A stretch of DNA of 64,000 bases. It comes from Verticillium longisporum. Its lineage: Eukaryota; Ascomycota; Sordariomycetes; Glomerellales; Plectosphaerellaceae. Positions 45,087-55,498 of the stretch are shown one piece after another. Position numbers and translations under genes: made by a program. The notes beneath the pieces are model-generated. The model ran no database searches, was not told where the DNA came from, and was given only the letters and a program-made list of their open reading frames with translations. The stretch's first letter is position 1. The number at the start of each line of letters is the position of its first letter. Location: assembly GCA_019188255.1 (NCBI GenBank), contig JAETXT010000013.1, positions 1,674,001-1,738,000 of the forward strand, given 5' to 3'.

Positions 45087-47308
45087 ATGTCGAACCTCAA
45101 CTCGTGGGAGGACGATCCTGCCGCCCAGCAGGACGAGAACCTCTCCCAACAGGCCCAGCAGCAGCTCAACATTAACCACCAGCCCAACCCCAATGCGGGG
45201 TCTTTCCGTCCCGGTGTCGCCAGCTTCCAGCCCGGCGCCCAGAGCTTCAACCCCGGCCAGCAATACGGTGGCTACGCGCCTCAGTACCAGCAATACTACA
45301 ACCAGGGCTACGGCGGCGGCTACCCTCAGTACGGAGGCGGCGCCCCTGGTCAGGGTCAGGGTCAGGGTCAGGGATACCAGCAGTACGGACAGCAGGGAGG
45401 CTACGGTGGCCAGCCCGCCTATAACCAGGGTTACGGACAGCAGCAGTACGGCCAGTACAACCAGCAGCAGCAGCAGCAGCAGCAGCCGCAACAAGCTGCG
45501 CCGACTATGGCCAAGCGCGACAATGCGCCAGCCGCCGCCGCCGCCCCTGCGGCTGCTCAGCCGACGGTCAAGAAGGAGGGCGGTGCCAAGGTCCTGAGCA
45601 TCGGTGGTGAGGCCCCCAAGCCCAAGGCCAAGGTCCTCTCTATCGGCGCTACCGCCGCGCCGCCCAAGGAAGTCAAGGAGGAGAAGAAGGAGCCCGCCGC
45701 TGCCGCTACCACTGCCGCCACCGCCGCGCCAGAGGCCGGAGCCAAGGCCACCGCTGCCAAGGCCATCGAGAAGACTGGTGCGACCAGCAAGTCTGGCAAG
45801 ACCTCTCCCGCCCCCTCCTCTGGCCGCTCGAGCCCTACGGCTGGCGGTCCCAAGGGTCCCGTTCGTGATGCCGATGCTGTCGCCAAGGAGCAGTCCGCCG
45901 ACGTCGACGATGAGACGCTGGAGGAAGTCTACGGCAAGGAGCACGTCAACATTATCTTCATCGGCCACGTTGATGCCGGCAAGTCCACCTTGGGTGGTTC
46001 CATCCTGTATGCCACAGGCATGGTTGATGAGCGAACCATGGACAAGTACAGGAAAGACGCCAAGGACCTCGGTCGCGAGAGTTGGTACCTGTCGTGGGTC
46101 ATGGATCTGACGGCGGAGGAGCGAAGCAAGGGTAAGACGGTCGAGGTGGGACGCGGCTTCTTCGAGACGGAGAAGAGACGCTACAGCATCCTCGACGCCC
46201 CTGGTCACAAGACGTACGTTCCCTCGATGATTGGCGGTGCGTCGCAGGCCGATGTTGGTATTCTTGTCATCTCTGCCCGTAAGGGTGAGTACGAGACGGG
46301 CTTTGAGCGTGGTGGCCAGACGAGGGAGCACGCCATGCTGGCCAAGACGCAGGGTGTCAACAAGCTCGTCGTCGTCATCAACAAGATGGACGATCCTACC
46401 GTCGAGTGGTCTCACGAGCGTTACATTGAGTGCACAACCAAGCTCGCGCAGTTCCTCAAGGGCACGGGCTACAACCTCAAGACGGACGTCATGTTCATGC
46501 CCATCGCGGCACAGCAGACCATGGGCATCAAGACGCGGGTGCCCAAGGAGAAGGCGCCGTGGTATGACGGCCCCTCGCTTCTCGAGTACCTCGACGGCAT
46601 GAAGACGCTGGAGCGCAAGCTCAAGGCGCCCTTCATGATGCCCGTCGCGGCCAAGTACAAGGACATGGGCACCATCATCGAGGGCAAGATCGAGGCGGGT
46701 GTGGTCAAGAAGGGCATGTCCCTGGTCATGATGCCCAACAGGCAGACGGTCGAGGCTACTGCGGTGTACGGCGAGACGGAGGACGAGGTCAACATTTCGC
46801 AGTGCGGTGACCAAGTACGCCTGCGTCTCCGTGGCGCCGAGGAGGAGGACATTATGCCCGGTTTCGTGCTGTGCTCGCCCAAGCGTCTCGTGCACAACGT
46901 GACGGCTTTTGAGGCGCAGATCCGCATCCTCGAGCTCAAGAGCATCCTGTCTGCCGGCTTCAACTGCGTGCTGCACGTGCACGCCGCCATTGAAGAAGTG
47001 ACGTTCGCCGCCCTGCTGCACAAGCTCCAGAAGGGCACCAACAGGAAGAGCAAGCTGCCGCCCTCGCACGCCAAGAGGGGTGACAGCATCATCGCACGCA
47101 TGGAGGTGACCGGCGGTGCTGGTTCGGTTTGTGTGGAGAGGTTCGAGGACTACCCCCAGATGGGCCGATTCACTCTGAGAGACCAGGTACGTGATAAAAA
47201 CCCCCGAGACGTTTATCGATGGATTATTGCCTCGCATGCTTACGTACGGAACAGGGACAAACCATTGCCATTGGCAAGATCACCAAGTTGATCACCAACG
47301 ACGCTTAA
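45087..47308 (+). CDS. SUP35: Translation termination factor eRF3 (Sup35) with prion-like N-domain
   Basis: Exons 45087-47186 and 47255-47308 (68-nt intron, GTACGT donor) give 717 residues. The short last exon supplies GQTIAIGKITKLITNDA. Residues 1 to about 135 are rich in Gln, Gly, Tyr and Asn with repeated QYGGY/QGYGG units, a GQGQGQGQG run and a stretch of eight Gln, like the prion-forming domain of yeast Sup35. A Lys/Glu/Ala-rich middle follows to about 270. The GTPase core starts near 285 with GHVDAGKST (292), DAPGHK and NKMD, followed by two beta-barrel domains. eRF3 with eRF1 releases finished chains at stop codons. Its amount and aggregation set stop-codon readthrough, relevant to the two TAG-interrupted genes here. 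Confidence 0.97.
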
Positions 47309-47781
47309 TTGGAGGACGACATGACGTGAAACGACTTGACGAAAAAAGTCCCGGTGGCTAAGCAGGAAGGAACATGCGTGGGAGGGAGGCAAGGCAGTAC
47401 AAACCTAGAGAAAAGTTGAACCGAATCTACAAAATGATGAAAAAAAAACATGCTGTTTACAAAGTCGCCGTATGTCCGAATGTCAAAACGATTGACAATG
47501 ATGGATGACGCGAGGGACACTTGCCGATGCCACCCAAGGTAGCAGCCGTGTGTGTTCTCGACCGAAAAGCCGACCGGCCCGGCCACCTACCGTGACGGAT
47601 GGTGCCGGTGCCGCCAGTACGGAGGGGATGTGGGTGTGTGTATCAGGTTGAGAGGTTCCTCAGAACCTTCAACTCCCGTGAGGGTGCAAGAGAGCAAAGA
47701 AAGACTGGACTAATTGCAACGCAGTTGGCGTCCCAGCCCGGCCAAGATCCGATTGCTCACATCCGGCTGGTGGCACCTATT

Positions 47782-47792
47782 CCCCCCCCCCC
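47782..47792 (+). repeat. Poly-C run of 11
   Basis: Uninterrupted C run in non-coding DNA downstream of SUP35. Confidence 0.85.
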
Positions 47793-47978
47793 TTGACAGG
47801 AACACCTGTAGGCGAAGGAAACTGATGGGTACCCCGCCACCCCGCAAGCCACGAAACTGAATTGGGCCAGTTCCGGCGCATTTTCGTGCCATCAGGGCGC
47901 GAAGGGGCGATGACGCGAGATAAGGGGAGAAGACAGAGGTCGTGACGACGAAAACAAATCGGAAGAAAGGGGTTGATG

Positions 47979-47989
47979 CCCCCCCCCCC
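47979..47989 (+). repeat. Poly-C run of 11
   Basis: A second uninterrupted C run, less than 200 bases from the previous one and also non-coding. Confidence 0.85.
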
Positions 47990-50028
47990 GGCCCCCAAAA
48001 CATCACGGGATAGGAACACGGAAAGGAGGTAAGGATGTTCCTTTCCTTGCAAAGTCAGCTAAGGTGGGCAGGGGAGACGGGGTGTGGGATTTCGGAAGAT
48101 GGGTTCCAGGGCAAGGGAGACAGGGATGTATGTTTTTGTGTGTGCATGCGTGTGCGTGTGCGTGGTGGCGCTACTGCCATGGCCGTTTAGTGTTGGGCAG
48201 CAGCCAGCAACCTGCTAGCAGCGTACCAGCAGCAGCAAAGGCGGCCGAGATGGGACGGCGACGGGCTGATGGGCGGGATGGGGGCTTTGTCTTCTTCCCT
48301 TGTCGATTCTGAAATTTTAGTTCGGACGGACGGTGCTGGTGGTGGGATGGTGCGGAGCCGAGGGGGGGGAAGCCGGGTTAGCGGAGGGGTTCGTTGGAGT
48401 CCAGCCGGGCGGTGGACGGGCAGGGCGGCCGGCAGAACGCGGGACGCTTGCTTTGGAGAATTGGGGGGTGCTGATGTCTCAGAGGGCTTGGCAGGGGGGT
48501 TCACCAGTTGAGGCGGTGGGGCCTTCGCTGTCTGGAAGGGTATACGACTTTTTTCGTATGCCGTGCATTGTGCAGGACTCAGCTTCGTAAGTCTGTTGGT
48601 CTCAGGAATTCTGACACGTCTGGGCACGACATGGACTATTTGCAAATATTGAGTCACGTTGTGGGAGAAAAAATGAAAATGAAAATAAAAAAAGTATCAC
48701 GTTGACCGTACGCTCGAGCCAGGTGGCCAGGCCGAGAACACGAAATTTCGGGAGTCACGAGAGTCACGGGGGAGTCACAGTGCTGGGGGGGTTACGTAAA
48801 TTGGCATGGAGCCAGCGCCCTCACCGAGCTGACCCAGGATTGCAGACAGGGCGAGCTGGTGAGAATCTTCGCCGGCTTGGACTCTGTAGGCTGTATGGGG
48901 CTGTGTGCATCGTGCCTTTGGTCTGCGTGTCAAGCAAGGTGTCAACCCAAGGGAACGAACGAGGTCGGGTGTCTGGTTAGCGGCGGCCTAACCAGCCAGC
49001 CAGCCCCTTGCCTGCACTTCTCGTCTCATCGCTGGCCATGATGCCGCGGGAGGGATGGTCGGTTGGTTCACGGCGATGGACTCGTTCGGCCGTTGCCATG
49101 GTATGCCGTCTCACCGTATTCCGTTTGCCGTGTGGAAAGGGGGCCAAGACACACACACACACACGGCTTTTCCATGTGAAAGCGCTTACCGACAAGCAAA
49201 GTTGGAGAAGGAGGGGAAAAGAATTGGAGACAGGGCGAGGCAGTGAGAAGGCCTGAGGCCGGAAGATGTCGGAAGACGAACAAGGCAAGCTGCATGAACC
49301 GCTGATTTGCTGGAGACGCTCAGCCAATGGGCAGGGGGATGGGCCAGAGAATGGGGCTTGGGCGGCTCTTGATGCAGGCGCGGGGCACGCGAACGTCATT
49401 TTGTATCGTTCGGCACAGGCGTAGTGCACCGCGACCACGTCGGTCGGGCTTAGGCCGAAGGGAAAGGAATCTCACCTCGGGAAAAATTGGAAAGATGCTG
49501 TCAGACGTTCCGAGATGCCTGGGGTCAAGTCTCGCCCTCAGAAAAGGGGGTGACGGCCAAGCAAGATGCGTCCCAAAAACACTGGCTCGAACAGCAGCAA
49601 TAGGGATGCCAGGAGCCAAGGGACCTGACTGCACTGTCGAGAGGGCTAGGCTGGGCCGCCGGTGGATGGAGGGAGGGAGCTGGAGGGGCACCTGGGCTGC
49701 TGTTGCTGACCTAAGAAAACGCGGGGCAGAACGAGCCAGATTGACGGGATCTCCCCCCCTTCCCACCCATGTGCGATCAACCGATCCCAGACTTTGCCAG
49801 GAGCGTCTAGTCCTGTGGCATGGCTTACAGTGCTTGGCACGACTGGATCCGGGGCCCCTCAGTGCCTCCCGTCGGTCCTCAGGCAGCCTGGCATTGACAG
49901 GCCGGCATTGTCTGGCTCCCATCTGTCTTTTTTCCCCTTTGGCTCCAGCCTTGCCCAGCCGATGGGGTCACACGCGAAAGATCGGCTGGAGCAGGAGGCC
50001 AGGATGAAGATTTTCCCACAGTGACGCT

Positions 50029-50043
50029 CCCCCCCCCCCCCCC
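50029..50043 (+). repeat. Poly-C run of 15
   Basis: The longest homopolymer in the window, in the region upstream of the PEP carboxykinase gene. Confidence 0.85.
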
Positions 50044-51037
50044 GTATGTTGCAGTCTGAGCAAGCCAAGGCCCTGGATGCATCATGACTTCACTGACCTT
50101 GGTTGGCCTGGTTTTGACGACACACACCAAACCAGCAATCGTGATTGCGTGGGCACGACGCGCAGATGTCACTGATAGGCGGCCTCTCGGGTCTGGCAGG
50201 CTGCTGCTCCCTCTGTTGCTTCTGCTCTTTCAGCGGGCGCCAGGGCCAAAGGCTGGCGACGGCTCGACTTGACGGCAGCTGATCTGATGTGACGGTTTTG
50301 GTCAGCTCGAGCCAAAGGCACGAATCAAGGCCACGCCCAATGAACCCCGGTAACCAATATCCCGATCTGGCAGCCAACAGCAAGCATCGGCATACACGCA
50401 CAATGCCAGACACGGGCACGGCCTCCATTTCGTCAATCAAGCACGAAAAGACGAAGATGGGACACTGGTCGAAATGCAAAATGCACCCGGTCCTCCCCAG
50501 GCGGCCCCACTCGGCGTCGCATCTTACAGGGGTTTGGGGGCCCATTCCCCTGTATCCTTTTCCCTCCCCAAATGCGCCCCCCTGCCTGCCCAGCAATGCC
50601 CCACGATTGCCTTTGCCGGTCCTCTTTTCACGATTCCACGTCTTCACCTTCCTCCGGAACCTTTTCGTGACCCAGCCTGGCTCGTCCACCCAAGACATCT
50701 CCACGCGATGCTTCGTCCTCTCTTCAACCAGTCACGCCACGCACCTGCCCTCCGCAACTCCACAGTGGACGCCCGTTGTTATAAATCCCCGTTCAAGGGA
50801 CCGTCTCTCTATCCTCGGTCTCGGCCGCCTTACCCATCTGAGCCTTCACAAGCACGAGTATCAAGCGGAAGCACACGCTATCCCCCTGTCGTCACCTTCC
50901 AAGACTCTTCCTCCATCCACACCCCGGTGGACCGTCTTCTCGCCCGCTGTCTAGCACGAGACGCTACTTTTCCCGAAATCCTATCGACGCCCACTACCTC
51001 CAGCTGCTCCAGCTCCAGCTCGCCCGTCTACATAAAC

Positions 51038-53713
51038 ATGAAGGACCCCGTTGCCAGAACAGCTTCTCCCTATTCTGACCCAACCAACAAAGGCCCCAAA
51101 TCCCAAGCCCAAGCCTCTCACCAGTCAGATCTTCGCAAAAGTGAGTCTCACTCTCTCTGTCTATTCCTGTCATACCCCTTCTCCGCCGGCTTCATAGCTA
51201 ACCAGACATCAAGTGGTTTACTCAAACGTCAACAAGACTCCCCTTCACCCCGGCGGTGTTGCTCCCCACCAGGAGCACACTGAGCTCGAGGAGGAGCTTC
51301 ACGAGACTGCCCACATCGACTATGACCGCGTCGCCATTGTCCCCAACGCCTCTGTTCCTGCTCTCTACGAAGACGCTCTCGTGTACGAGACTGGTTCCGC
51401 CATCACATCCAGCGGTGCTTTGACTGCCCACTCCGGCAAGAAGACCGGCCGCTCACCACTGGACAAGCGTATCGTTGAGGAGCCTTCCTCCAAAGACGAT
51501 ATTTGGTACGTTCATCTTTGCCCGTTTGGGCGCCAAACATCATACTTCGGTCATGTTGGCTAACATGAAATTGTTCAGGTGGGGACCCGTCAACAAGCCT
51601 ATGACGCCCGAGGTAAGAAAGACAAGGGACGACAAAAAGGCCCCGTGACTTCGAGTCATGGGCAGTCTTTGGTTTAGCCCGATTTTCCTCAGCCCCTCTA
51701 GACCCCCCCAAGCCCAAGCCCAAAATGACACAGACACACGAGCACATGCACATGCAAGCCCCGAGTCCGGGGAAAGTAGGCTTGCCAGGTTCGGATGCCT
51801 TTGCCCTGCATTCGGCAATTCCAGACTTCGGATGTCTCACGAGACGCTCCAGCAAGCTTTCCTCGGAATCGTCCCATCTCCTTCCCCGCAGCGCATTTAC
51901 GCTGTGCATTATGCACACGCAAATTCGCAGGCAGCACTTGGGCCAAACGTCATGGTCTATGATCATCACGGCACCATGACACTCCCCTCATCAAATCACT
52001 CCGTCACTCCGTTCGTCCGCTGGCTCCGCGATCAAGATCTGGAAGTTCTAGATCACGATTGCGGGTGGCCGCGGGTCCAAAAGTCTTGGGGATGCGACTG
52101 CGTGTCGTCATCCCATTGATCTCCTCCATGATTTGTTTCCCCAAAGACGCGGATCCCGATGGGTTGCTCCTTGGGTTCTTGGCGCTCGCTCTGTCCCCGC
52201 ACATGCAGCCGAAGCGAACGCCAAGGAACTCGGTGGGGCCCGCGGCTGCGCACTGCCAATGCATCTTGCCCCGCAAATGCCCGCTGCTCACCCCCCGCCT
52301 CGCCTGTCCCGACTGTACCCGTCTTCACGATACCTGAACTTACCAAACTGACTGGTCGTTTCACTCTAGGTCTGGAAGATCAACCGCGAACGTGCTGTCG
52401 ACTACCTGAACACGAGGAATCGCATCTACGTTGTCGATGGCTTCGCCGGCTGGGATGAGAAGTACCGCATCCGGGTTCGTGTCATCTGTGCCCGTGCCTA
52501 CCATGCCCTCTTCATGAGGAACATGCTTATCCGCCCCTCGCGTGAGGAGCTTGCCAACTTCCACCCCGACTACACCATCTACAACGCCGGCTCTTTCCCT
52601 GCCAACAGGTACACCGAGGGTATGACCTCGGCCACTTCGGTTGCCATCAACTTCGCCGAGAAGGAGATGGTCATCCTCGGTACTGAGTACGCTGGTGAGA
52701 TGAAGAAGGGTGTCTTCACCGTCCTCTTCTACGAGATGCCCGTCAAGCACAACGTCCTGACCCTGCACTCTTCGGCCAACGAGGGCAAGAACGGCGATGT
52801 CACTCTCTTCTTCGGTCTGTCCGGCACCGGCAAGACCACCCTGTCTGCCGACCCTCAGCGTGCCCTGATCGGTGACGACGAGCACTGCTGGAGCGACCGT
52901 GGCGTCTTCAACATCGAGGGCGGCTGCTACGCCAAGACGATCGGCCTGTCCGCCGAGAAGGAGCCCGATATCTTCGGCGCCATCCGCTTCGGCTCCGTCC
53001 TTGAGAACGTTGTTTTCGACCCCGAGACCCGTGCTGTCGACTACGACGACTCCACGCTGACCGAGAACACGCGCTGCGCCTACCCCATCGAGTACATCAG
53101 CAACGCCAAGATCCCCTGTATCTCCGACTCGCACCCCACCAACATTATCCTCCTGACGTGCGACGCCCGCGGTGTCCTGCCTCCCATCTCCAAGCTCGAC
53201 CGTTCGCAGACCATGTTCCACTTTATCTCTGGCTACACCTCCAAGATGGCTGGCACCGAGGACGGCGTCACCGAGCCCCAGGCCACCTTCTCCTCGTGCT
53301 TCGCCCAGCCCTTCCTCGCGCTGCACCCCATGCGCTACGCCAAGATGCTTGCCGACAAGATCGAGACCCACAAGGCCAACGCCTGGCTCCTCAACACCGG
53401 CTGGGTCGGTGCCGGTGCCACGCAGGGCGGCAAGCGTTGCCCTCTCAAGTACACTCGTGCCATTCTCGACGCCATCCACTCTGGTGAGCTCGCCAACGTC
53501 GAGTACGAGAACTACGAGGTCTTCAACCTGCAGGTCCCCAAGACGTGCCCCAACGTCCCCTCGGAGCTGCTCAACCCCAGCAACGCCTGGACCGCCGGCG
53601 CCGAGAGCTTCAGCACCGAGGTCAAGAAGCTCGGCGCCCTGTTCGTGGAGAACTTCAAGAAGTACGAGAGCGAGGCGACCGAGGATGTCATCAAGGCCGG
53701 TCCCGTCATTTGA
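51038..53713 (+). CDS. PCK1: Phosphoenolpyruvate carboxykinase (ATP)
   Basis: Exons 51038-51140, 51214-51505, 51579-51612 and 52370-53713 give 590 residues. The first acceptor must be the CAAG ending at 51213: it creates an in-phase Met codon ([20 protein letters not shown]), whereas the nearer CCAG breaks the frame. Intron 2 is 73 nt, but intron 3 is 757 nt, exceptional here. Key motifs are the kinase-1a P-loop [11 protein letters not shown] near residue 292, the metal-binding [18 protein letters not shown] and SDSHPTNI. The enzyme turns oxaloacetate plus ATP into PEP, the committed gluconeogenic step in the cytosol, used for growth on acetate, fatty acids or amino acids. The ATP-dependent form is normal for fungi. 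Confidence 0.97.
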
Positions 53714-54131
53714 GAGTGGTGTGATTAGCATGTTCATCAGCGTGTCTTTTTTCTCTCCTGTTTAATCTTCTGTTCACCACCAGATATCACAGTTTTTCTT
53801 TTACTCTTTTCTATACTCTAGGGATTAGGATCATCTGAGACGCAATAGTGCGGTACGTGCCGCCGTGGCCGATAGACGCGGTCTGGCTTGCGCTGCACCA
53901 CTGGAAGCCACACGCGGCTGCGTAGGCGATATGCCATTTTAAAATTGATGAGGCTATGGGGCAACAGGATTATGAAAATAAAAAAAAAGATTCAAAAAAA
54001 ACACAAGGTCTTGCTTAGGAAAGTGATATGCTTGCTTTCATGACTTGTTCTAGCTACGTTGAGCTATGTTGAGCTACGTTTTGCTTCCGTGATTCTTGAA
54101 TAGGCACGACCAAGCTCTGATCTAGACAGGA
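53714..54131. other. Convergent 3' region
   Basis: This lies between the PEPCK 3' end (+) and the methyltransferase-like gene (-). It is A/T-rich with A runs near 53978-54002, and probably holds both 3' UTRs. A GAGCTATGTT/GAGCTACGTT near-repeat lies at 54060-54080. Confidence 0.6.
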
Positions 54132-55066
54132 TTATTTTCTTCCCGGCGCGTCCTTCTTCGTGGCCACAATCCAGTGAAGGTAGCCCACAGGCCAGAGATG
54201 CATCTCGCTCCCACTCCTGACCTCCCACGCCTCGCAGTCGGCGCCGCACGTGCGCATCAGGGCCTCGACCTCGTCGGGGGTCCGCGTCCTGACGGAGCTG
54301 ACGAGGCCATCAAAGACGAGCACAAAGGGCAGCACGGGGACGACCCAGCAGAAGAAGAGGACGGCCCAGGAGCGCAGGCGCCAGGCGTGGTAGGGGGCGC
54401 CGAGGAGGACGCCGAGGCCGAGGAGGCAGCAGGCGAGGAAGGAGGCGGGCTCGCGGGCCTGGAGCTCGAAAATGGCAAAGCCGGACGACGTCGAGAGCGT
54501 GTCGCGGAGGATGCGACGCGCGAGGGGGTCGGGGAAGTGGTGGAAGGCGAGGTTGAAGAGGCGGAAGATTTCCTTCTTCTTCGTCTTCTCTGTCGCCGAC
54601 GAGGACGAAGACGAAGAAGAGACGGTACTGCTGCCGCGGTGCTGGGCGAGCAGGGAGGGCGGGGCCGCCGAGGCGTCGATTGGGTCCGGTTCGTAGACGA
54701 GGTTGCTCGAGGCGGCGGCGGCGCGGGACCATGAGGCCGGGTTCGGGTGCAGGTCTGTGAGGACAAAGGTGGCGGGGGAAGCGAGGCGGCGGCGAGGCGG
54801 CGGTTGAGGATGCGCTCAATCGTTGGCGTGGGACCACCGGAGCCGGCACAAAAGTCGATAAAGGTGTGTGAGGGGAGGGAGGCCTGTCCGATCTCGCGCT
54901 CGAGAATGTCGGCGGCGAGGCGCGCTGGCGAGGCCGGGTGCAGGCCTGGCGTGCGGTTGACCCAGGTGGCTAGGAGGGCGTCTTGTACGCGGGCGCGGAG
55001 GAACGAGGGGAACCAGGGCTGATCGTCGATTTCGAACAAGTGGAAGCGCGGGATGAGGGGGGCCAT
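54132..55066 (-). CDS. Methyltransferase-like membrane protein, with one apparent frameshift
   Basis: Reading left from 55066, two frames form one 311-residue protein if one base is restored in the G run 54774-54778. The N-terminal part (MAPLIPRFHLFEIDDQPWFP, FLRARVQDALLATWVNRTPG) leads into FIDFCAGSGGPTPTIE near residue 70, which looks like motif I of a class I SAM-dependent methyltransferase. FVLTDLHPNPASW fits the next beta-alpha unit. KEIFRLFNLAFHHFPDPLAR resembles the 'conduct a methyl transfer' region. Two strongly hydrophobic segments follow (FLACCLLGLGVLLG and AVLFFCWVVPVLPFVLVF), so the C-terminal part is probably membrane-embedded. Substrate unknown. It is divergent from the P450 gene, which might mean shared regulation. 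Confidence 0.7.
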
Positions 55067-55498
55067 GGCAGGCAGCTGGCACCTGAGTGCTTTGGGTGCG
55101 GTGTGAAGTTGAGACGAGGTTGAGGGTGGATGGTGTTGAGAGCGGTGTTTGTGTGAGTGATCACATCAATTGGAGAGTACTTCTCGCGTGAACTTCGCTC
55201 AATGGTATCTGAGTGCCGGCACTCGGTTCAATTGGCAAACGAAAAGAGGGAAGGATGTGGTGAGAAGGATTGTTGAGGGCCTCAGTTGTTGGGTGTCATT
55301 CGGACGGGCGCTGTTGTCGTCGACATGGTAATGACGTTAACCTGTAATGGTGTTTTGTGGAGACACTTCTGGGGTGCTGTAACGCTGGGGCGGAGTCTCG
55401 GCTGCATGGCCTCCCGGCCACAGTTCGACATCTGCTTGTCATCCTCTGTGGACAAGTCCTCTTCTCCTTTAGCAGAATACCACTGTTGCCGCAAGATC
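55067..55498. promoter_or_regulatory. Divergent promoter between the methyltransferase-like and P450 genes
   Basis: A 432-bp spacer between the two start codons must contain both promoters. No specific motif was identified. Confidence 0.45.

Larger units (their letters stand above)
47309..51037. promoter_or_regulatory. Long non-coding region upstream of PEP carboxykinase
   Basis: About 3.7 kb holds no gene I can support. Open frames at 48187-48657 (-), 49320-49922 (-) and 49327-50007 (+) are overlapping, low-complexity and lack motifs. The stretch contains the SUP35 3' UTR at its left end, three C runs of 11-15, a CA repeat near 49150, and a C/T-rich leader before the PEPCK start. PEPCK promoters in fungi are glucose-repressed and often long, which could account for the size. 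Confidence 0.5.

Noticed and set aside
45030..47237. 735-codon open frame on the - strand exactly opposite SUP35
   Set aside because: It is a shadow of strongly biased codon use in SUP35. The peptide is Leu/Arg/Gly/Val-rich without any domain, while the sense strand is an unmistakable eRF3.
49320..50007. Overlapping 200- and 226-codon frames on opposite strands
   Set aside because: Neither has a domain, a believable composition or intron signals. They probably arise from GC-rich non-coding sequence.
51141..51205. PEPCK intron 1 ending at the nearer CCAG (51205), implying a frameshift
   Set aside because: Using the CAAG ending at 51213 keeps the frame and gives a natural junction, so no frameshift is needed.
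52361..53737. 458-codon open frame on the - strand opposite PEPCK exon 4
   Set aside because: It is the same codon-bias effect. The peptide is low-complexity Val/Gly/Leu/Asp with no recognisable family.
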